33,778 bases of DNA from Akkermansia sp. (lineage in GTDB: Bacteria > Verrucomicrobiota > Verrucomicrobiia > Verrucomicrobiales > Akkermansiaceae). The notes under the pieces are model-generated. The model made no database searches and was not told the origin of the DNA. It saw nothing but the letters and a program-made list of their open reading frames with translations. Position numbers and translations under genes: made by a program. Below are positions 31,035-33,778 of the stretch, piece after piece. The stretch lies in contig JAFVIC010000052.1 of the NCBI GenBank assembly GCA_017477935.1, positions 1 to 33,778 of the forward strand, written 5' to 3'. How positions within the stretch are numbered: position 1 is the first letter of the stretch; the number at the start of each line of letters is the position of its first letter.

Positions 31035-32129
31035 ATGAGATATATTGTCCGCCATCTGGTGCTGTTGCTGGGGCTTGTGATGCTGCTGGCGGGTGCTGTG
31101 TGCCCTGCTGCCGGTAAGTGGGAGATATATGATGTTGGCGGTGTTAAGTATGTGGATCTCAGCGATGTGTGGAGTTTCTACAGCTACTCGCCCAAAAAGG
31201 GAAGAGCCGGTTTTATATCGTACGGTGGTGGCAAATATGTGGTTTCTGTCAAGCCTGAGAAGCAGGATTTCTATGTGAATAACTTTCGCTATATTTTGTC
31301 TTTCCCGGTGCGTCGACATGGCGACAAGTTGCTCATATCGACCATTGATATGAAGAAACTGGTTCACCCTGTGCTGAGACCGCGTTTTTCCAGGCATGCC
31401 GGGGTTATGCGCACGGTGGTGCTCGACCCCGGTCATGGTGGGCACGATGCCGGTGCCGTCAGCCCCTGGGCTCGCGAGAAAGACTGCAATCTGCAGCTGG
31501 CACTCAAGGTTAAGAGCAGGTTGGAAAAGTACGGCTTTCGCGTGGTGATGACCCGCAGCACGGATGTGTTCCTGACCCTTAAACAGCGTGTGGCGATTGC
31601 CAACCGCACGCCCGACAGTATCTTTGTGAGTATTCACCACAACTCCGGCCGCCGCGCGGCGGAGGGTATCGAGACCTTTACCCTGGCCCCGCACGGTACG
31701 ACCTCCCCTTTTGCCAAGACCCGCCGATATGCTGACCTGGAGGGCAATGAGCAGGACAGTGAAAATATCGCGCTGGCCACCGCTATTCACAGCCGTGCCA
31801 TCATGAGCACGAAAGCCACCGACCGCGGTATACAGCGCGCGCGCTTCTCGGTGCTCTGCACCATTAAGCGCCCGGCCGTGTTGTTCGAGGGTGGTTTTGT
31901 GAGCAATCCTGAAGAGGGGCGCCGCATCGCTACGGATTCTTACCAGAACAAACTTGCCGACAGTATTGCTGAAGGGGTACTCAACTACAGCCATATTGTC
32001 GGGGGGAATGGCGGCAAGTCCGGCCTCAAATACCACAGCACCCGGCCGAGCAGCAGTGGTTCCGCCACCACTCGCGGCCGTTCATCGCTGAACAGTAGCA
32101 ACTCATACCGCGGTACTACCCGATTGTAA
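31035..32129 (+). CDS. N-acetylmuramoyl-L-alanine amidase (Amidase_3), active copy
   Basis: A 364-residue periplasmic murein hydrolase that cuts the bond between MurNAc and the stem peptide. It has a signal peptide (1-26), an N-terminal beta domain resembling AMIN/amine-oxidase-N stalk domains (27-120) and the zinc domain. Zinc ligands H134 (DPGHGG), E148 (AREKD) and H201 (SIHHN), and the catalytic E285 (LFEGGF), are all present. The C-terminus is Ser/Arg-rich and disordered. ATG 31035 is preferred over 31026, which overlaps the -10 box. The next gene, a paralogue, begins 1 nt after its stop. Confidence 0.93.
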   Translation: MRYIVRHLVLLLGLVMLLAGAVCPAAGKWEIYDVGGVKYVDLSDVWSFYSYSPKKGRAGFISYGGGKYVVSVKPEKQDFYVNNFRYILSFPVRRHGDKLLISTIDMKKLVHPVLRPRFSRHAGVMRTVVLDPGHGGHDAGAVSPWAREKDCNLQLALKVKSRLEKYGFRVVMTRSTDVFLTLKQRVAIANRTPDSIFVSIHHNSGRRAAEGIETFTLAPHGTTSPFAKTRRYADLEGNEQDSENIALATAIHSRAIMSTKATDRGIQRARFSVLCTIKRPAVLFEGGFVSNPEEGRRIATDSYQNKLADSIAEGVLNYSHIVGGNGGKSGLKYHSTRPSSSGSATTRGRSSLNSSNSYRGTTRL

Positions 32130-32130
32130 T

Positions 32131-33300
32131 ATGATGAATAAGTTTCACCTTCCGATTGCCGGGGGTCCGGTGAGGGTCGCGATTGCCATCTGTGGGCTGT
32201 CGCTGCTCTCAGCAGCTGTAACGGCTCAGACCGCCCCGCCTGCCGCAACGGCCGAAGCCCCCGCCGAGGTGCGCTACCTGCCCCTGGAGCAGCTGCGCAG
32301 TTTCTATAAGCTCATGCCCCGTCAGAGCAGCGAGCCCGGGGTGCGCTGCGTGGGCAATGCCGGTACCACCCTGGTGCTCGGTCCCGGTCGCCGCGAACTG
32401 AATATCGGCGGCTACCGCTGGCAGCTCTCATACCCGTTGAAAGATGACGGGAAGGGGGATTGGCTGATATCTGAGGTCGATATGGTCAAGTTGATTGACC
32501 CTGTGTTGCGCCCTACCTATATTGCTGAGCGGCGCCTGGTGCGCACCGTTGTGATTGACCCCGGGCATGGCGGTTATGATACAGGGATTGACAGTGCGTT
32601 TGTGCACGAGGCCGATTTTACCATGCAGTTGGCCTACACCCTGCGAGAGCTGCTGGTCAAGCGCGGCTTTGCCGTGGTGCTGACTCACGAGCAGAACCGC
32701 CACCTCTCCGACCAGCAGCGAATCGAGTGCGCCAACGGGGCAGATGCCGCCATCTTCATATCCCTGCACCTCAACAGCGGGCGCAGCGATATTCAGGGTA
32801 TCGAGACTTATACCGCCGTGCCTGACTCGCCCGGTATTCCCCGCCGACCGGCCAATAAGCACGATGCGGCTTCCGCCGCGCTTGCCTTCGCCCTGCACAG
32901 CTCGATGGTGAATGCCACCGGCGCTCACGATGGCGCCTGCCGCCGTGCCCGATTCTCCCTGCTGAACTCCATCGAGTGTCCGGCGGTTCTGGCGCTGGTG
33001 GGTTATGCCACGCACAAGGAAGAAGGCACCCGCCTGGCTACGCCTGAGTACCGTGAGCAGCTGGCAACCGCCATCGCTGACGGTGTGAGCAATTTTGCTG
33101 TTGTCATTAACCCTGACGCTGTGCTCGAGCCCACTCCTGAGCTGCCGCCTGAGCCCGTTGCCACCCCGGAGCCTGTTGCTGCTCCTGAGCCGGCTCCCCA
33201 GCCCGCCAAGGCTGACGCCAAACCGAAAAATAAAACCGGCCGCAAGAAGGGTAGCTCGAAAAAGCCTCGCGACAACAAGCGCCGCCGCAACCGCCGCTGA
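32131..33300 (+). CDS. Amidase_3 paralogue lacking the catalytic glutamate (predicted pseudo-amidase)
   Basis: A 389-residue paralogue of the preceding amidase with the same layout: signal peptide (1-33), N-terminal beta domain, Amidase_3 domain. Zinc ligands remain (H146 in DPGHGG, E160 in VHEADF, H213 in SLHLNSG). In the last motif the neighbour reads LFEGGF but this one reads LALVGY, so Leu289 replaces the catalytic Glu. A Pro/Glu/Ala repeat follows (about 330-355), then a tail rich in Lys and Arg to the C-terminus. It may bind peptidoglycan or regulate its neighbour instead of cutting. Start ATG 32131 or 32134. Co-transcribed with the active copy. Confidence 0.88.
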   Translation: MMNKFHLPIAGGPVRVAIAICGLSLLSAAVTAQTAPPAATAEAPAEVRYLPLEQLRSFYKLMPRQSSEPGVRCVGNAGTTLVLGPGRRELNIGGYRWQLSYPLKDDGKGDWLISEVDMVKLIDPVLRPTYIAERRLVRTVVIDPGHGGYDTGIDSAFVHEADFTMQLAYTLRELLVKRGFAVVLTHEQNRHLSDQQRIECANGADAAIFISLHLNSGRSDIQGIETYTAVPDSPGIPRRPANKHDAASAALAFALHSSMVNATGAHDGACRRARFSLLNSIECPAVLALVGYATHKEEGTRLATPEYREQLATAIADGVSNFAVVINPDAVLEPTPELPPEPVATPEPVAAPEPAPQPAKADAKPKNKTGRKKGSSKKPRDNKRRRNRR

Positions 33301-33434
33301 GTTCGATTTTGCCGGTAATTTTTATAATATATCGGCAAGTAGCCGGACTTCCCTAAATGGCAATTTGGCGGCGAGTGTGAGCGTATGCGGACATTCACGA
33401 CGACGGGGTAAGTCGTCGTAATCTCGCCTTATCA
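33301..33434. other. Region after the amidase pair with weak hairpins
   Basis: TTGCCG (near 33308) and CGGCAA (near 33333) can pair over an AT-rich loop and may end the amidase transcript. A second hairpin pairs ACGACGAC with GTCGTCGT (about 33399-33421). No coding sequence is evident. Confidence 0.4.
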
Positions 33435-33484
33435 TTAAGTTCGGCGGGCGTTCCGTCCGCGGAATTTTGAGTCCGTAGGACGAC
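33435..33484. repeat. Two-hairpin intergenic repeat, copy 1
   Basis: Direct repeat of the sequence at 33728-33778. Hairpin A pairs GCGGGC with GTCCGC around a 5-nt loop and is extended by TTC/GAA beyond one mismatch. Hairpin B is GTCC-GTA-GGAC. Differences from copy 2 lie mainly in loops or keep pairing with G-T wobble. Confidence 0.75.
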
Positions 33485-33640
33485 AGATAATAGCCGGAGC
33501 CGAAGCTGCGTCAGCAGCGAAGTCTCCGGTAACCGGAGAAAAACATATCGGAGCCCCGCCGGATGGCGGGCCGACAGAAGGCCGCCGCATGGGATTGAGC
33601 TTCGGTCATCTGTCGGCCCTCCGCGTTCCGCGTCGGGGCT
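33485..33640. repeat. Foldback module between the two repeat copies
   Basis: It contains TCTCCGGT-A-ACCGGAGA (about 33525-33541). It also has a larger nested foldback: GAGCCCCG with CGGGGCTC (outer), and GGGCCGACAGA with TCTGTCGGCCC (inner, perfect 11 bp). No transposase is encoded, so it looks like a non-autonomous or REP/MITE-like element. Confidence 0.6.
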
Positions 33641-33727
33641 CGCATTTACTTTTTCCACCATACCCGGGGCTGCGCGAGCCCATCGACTCGCTTGCCCCGC
33701 GCTACTATCTGCCGCCCTGGACGGGCT

Positions 33728-33778
33728 TTAAGTTCGGCGGGCGGTACGCTCGCGGAAATTTGAGTCCGTCAGGACGAC
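33728..33778. repeat. Two-hairpin intergenic repeat, copy 2 (at window edge)
   Basis: Second copy of the 50-nt unit, 293 nt after copy 1. Hairpin A pairs GCGGGC with GCTCGC around a 5-nt loop; hairpin B is GTCC-GTCA-GGAC. The unit may continue beyond the window. Confidence 0.75.

Noticed and set aside
33435..33778. CRISPR array or att sites
   Set aside because: Only two copies, 293 nt apart, with internal hairpins and unrelated sequence between them. No cas genes or integrase nearby.

Overview
The window is a GC-rich, gene-dense chromosomal segment from a Gram-negative bacterium. It has an lpxI-type lipid A gene, many lipobox lipoproteins and periplasmic murein amidases. A fused SecDF, LpxI instead of LpxH, Ala-rich ankyrin proteins, a Ser/Thr kinase with a PP2C phosphatase and an IS3-OrfA-like HTH protein suggest the PVC group, most likely a Verrucomicrobiota member of Akkermansia type. 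That assignment is inference; no rRNA or other decisive marker is present. No tRNA or rRNA gene, CRISPR array or complete insertion sequence was seen.

Layout. 1-3.9 kb (minus): start of a Ser/Thr kinase, a two-domain M16 peptidase, fabD. 4.3-7.2 kb (plus): an orphan IS3-OrfA-like HTH protein and a Prc/Tsp-type protease, each followed by a strong terminator. 7.47-8.64 kb: a ribbon-helix-helix/AT-hook gene and an AT-rich island with divergent consensus promoters, small hydrophobic peptide ORFs, structured RNA and three strong terminators. 8.6-10.3 kb (minus): lipoprotein and Xer recombinase. 10.4-11.8 kb (plus): a candidate ~200-nt structured RNA, then PP2C. 11.9-14.0 kb (minus): amino-acid ABC importer (fused binding protein-permease plus ATPase). 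14.2-15.6 kb (plus): exported ankyrin protein. 15.7-17.1 kb (minus): lipoprotein alpha/beta hydrolase and YjdF-like membrane protein. 17.2-23.1 kb (minus): one long run, E1alpha-E1beta-E2-lpxI-second alpha/beta hydrolase-lipoprotein. 23.2-24.7 kb (minus): three genes coupled by ATGA overlaps (membrane-anchored CbiX-like protein, YggU, Sel1 repeats). 24.8-30.8 kb (minus): secDF, flavin reductase, aconitase. 31.0-33.3 kb (plus): tandem murein amidases, the second without its catalytic Glu. 33.3-33.8 kb: intergenic repeat cluster.

How genes work together. Core metabolism (FabD, 2-oxoacid dehydrogenase, aconitase) sits with envelope building (LpxI, SecDF, amidases, Prc, lipoproteins). Readable promoters follow a TTGNNN-16/18-TATNNT pattern. 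For five genes the best start codon lies only 6-9 nt after the -10 box, which predicts leaderless or nearly leaderless mRNAs. The best candidates for something undescribed are the small-RNA/small-peptide island at 7.77-8.54 kb, the structured RNA at 10.42-10.61 kb, the active/inactive amidase pair, the LpxI with an internal duplication, and the membrane-anchored chelatase-like protein.
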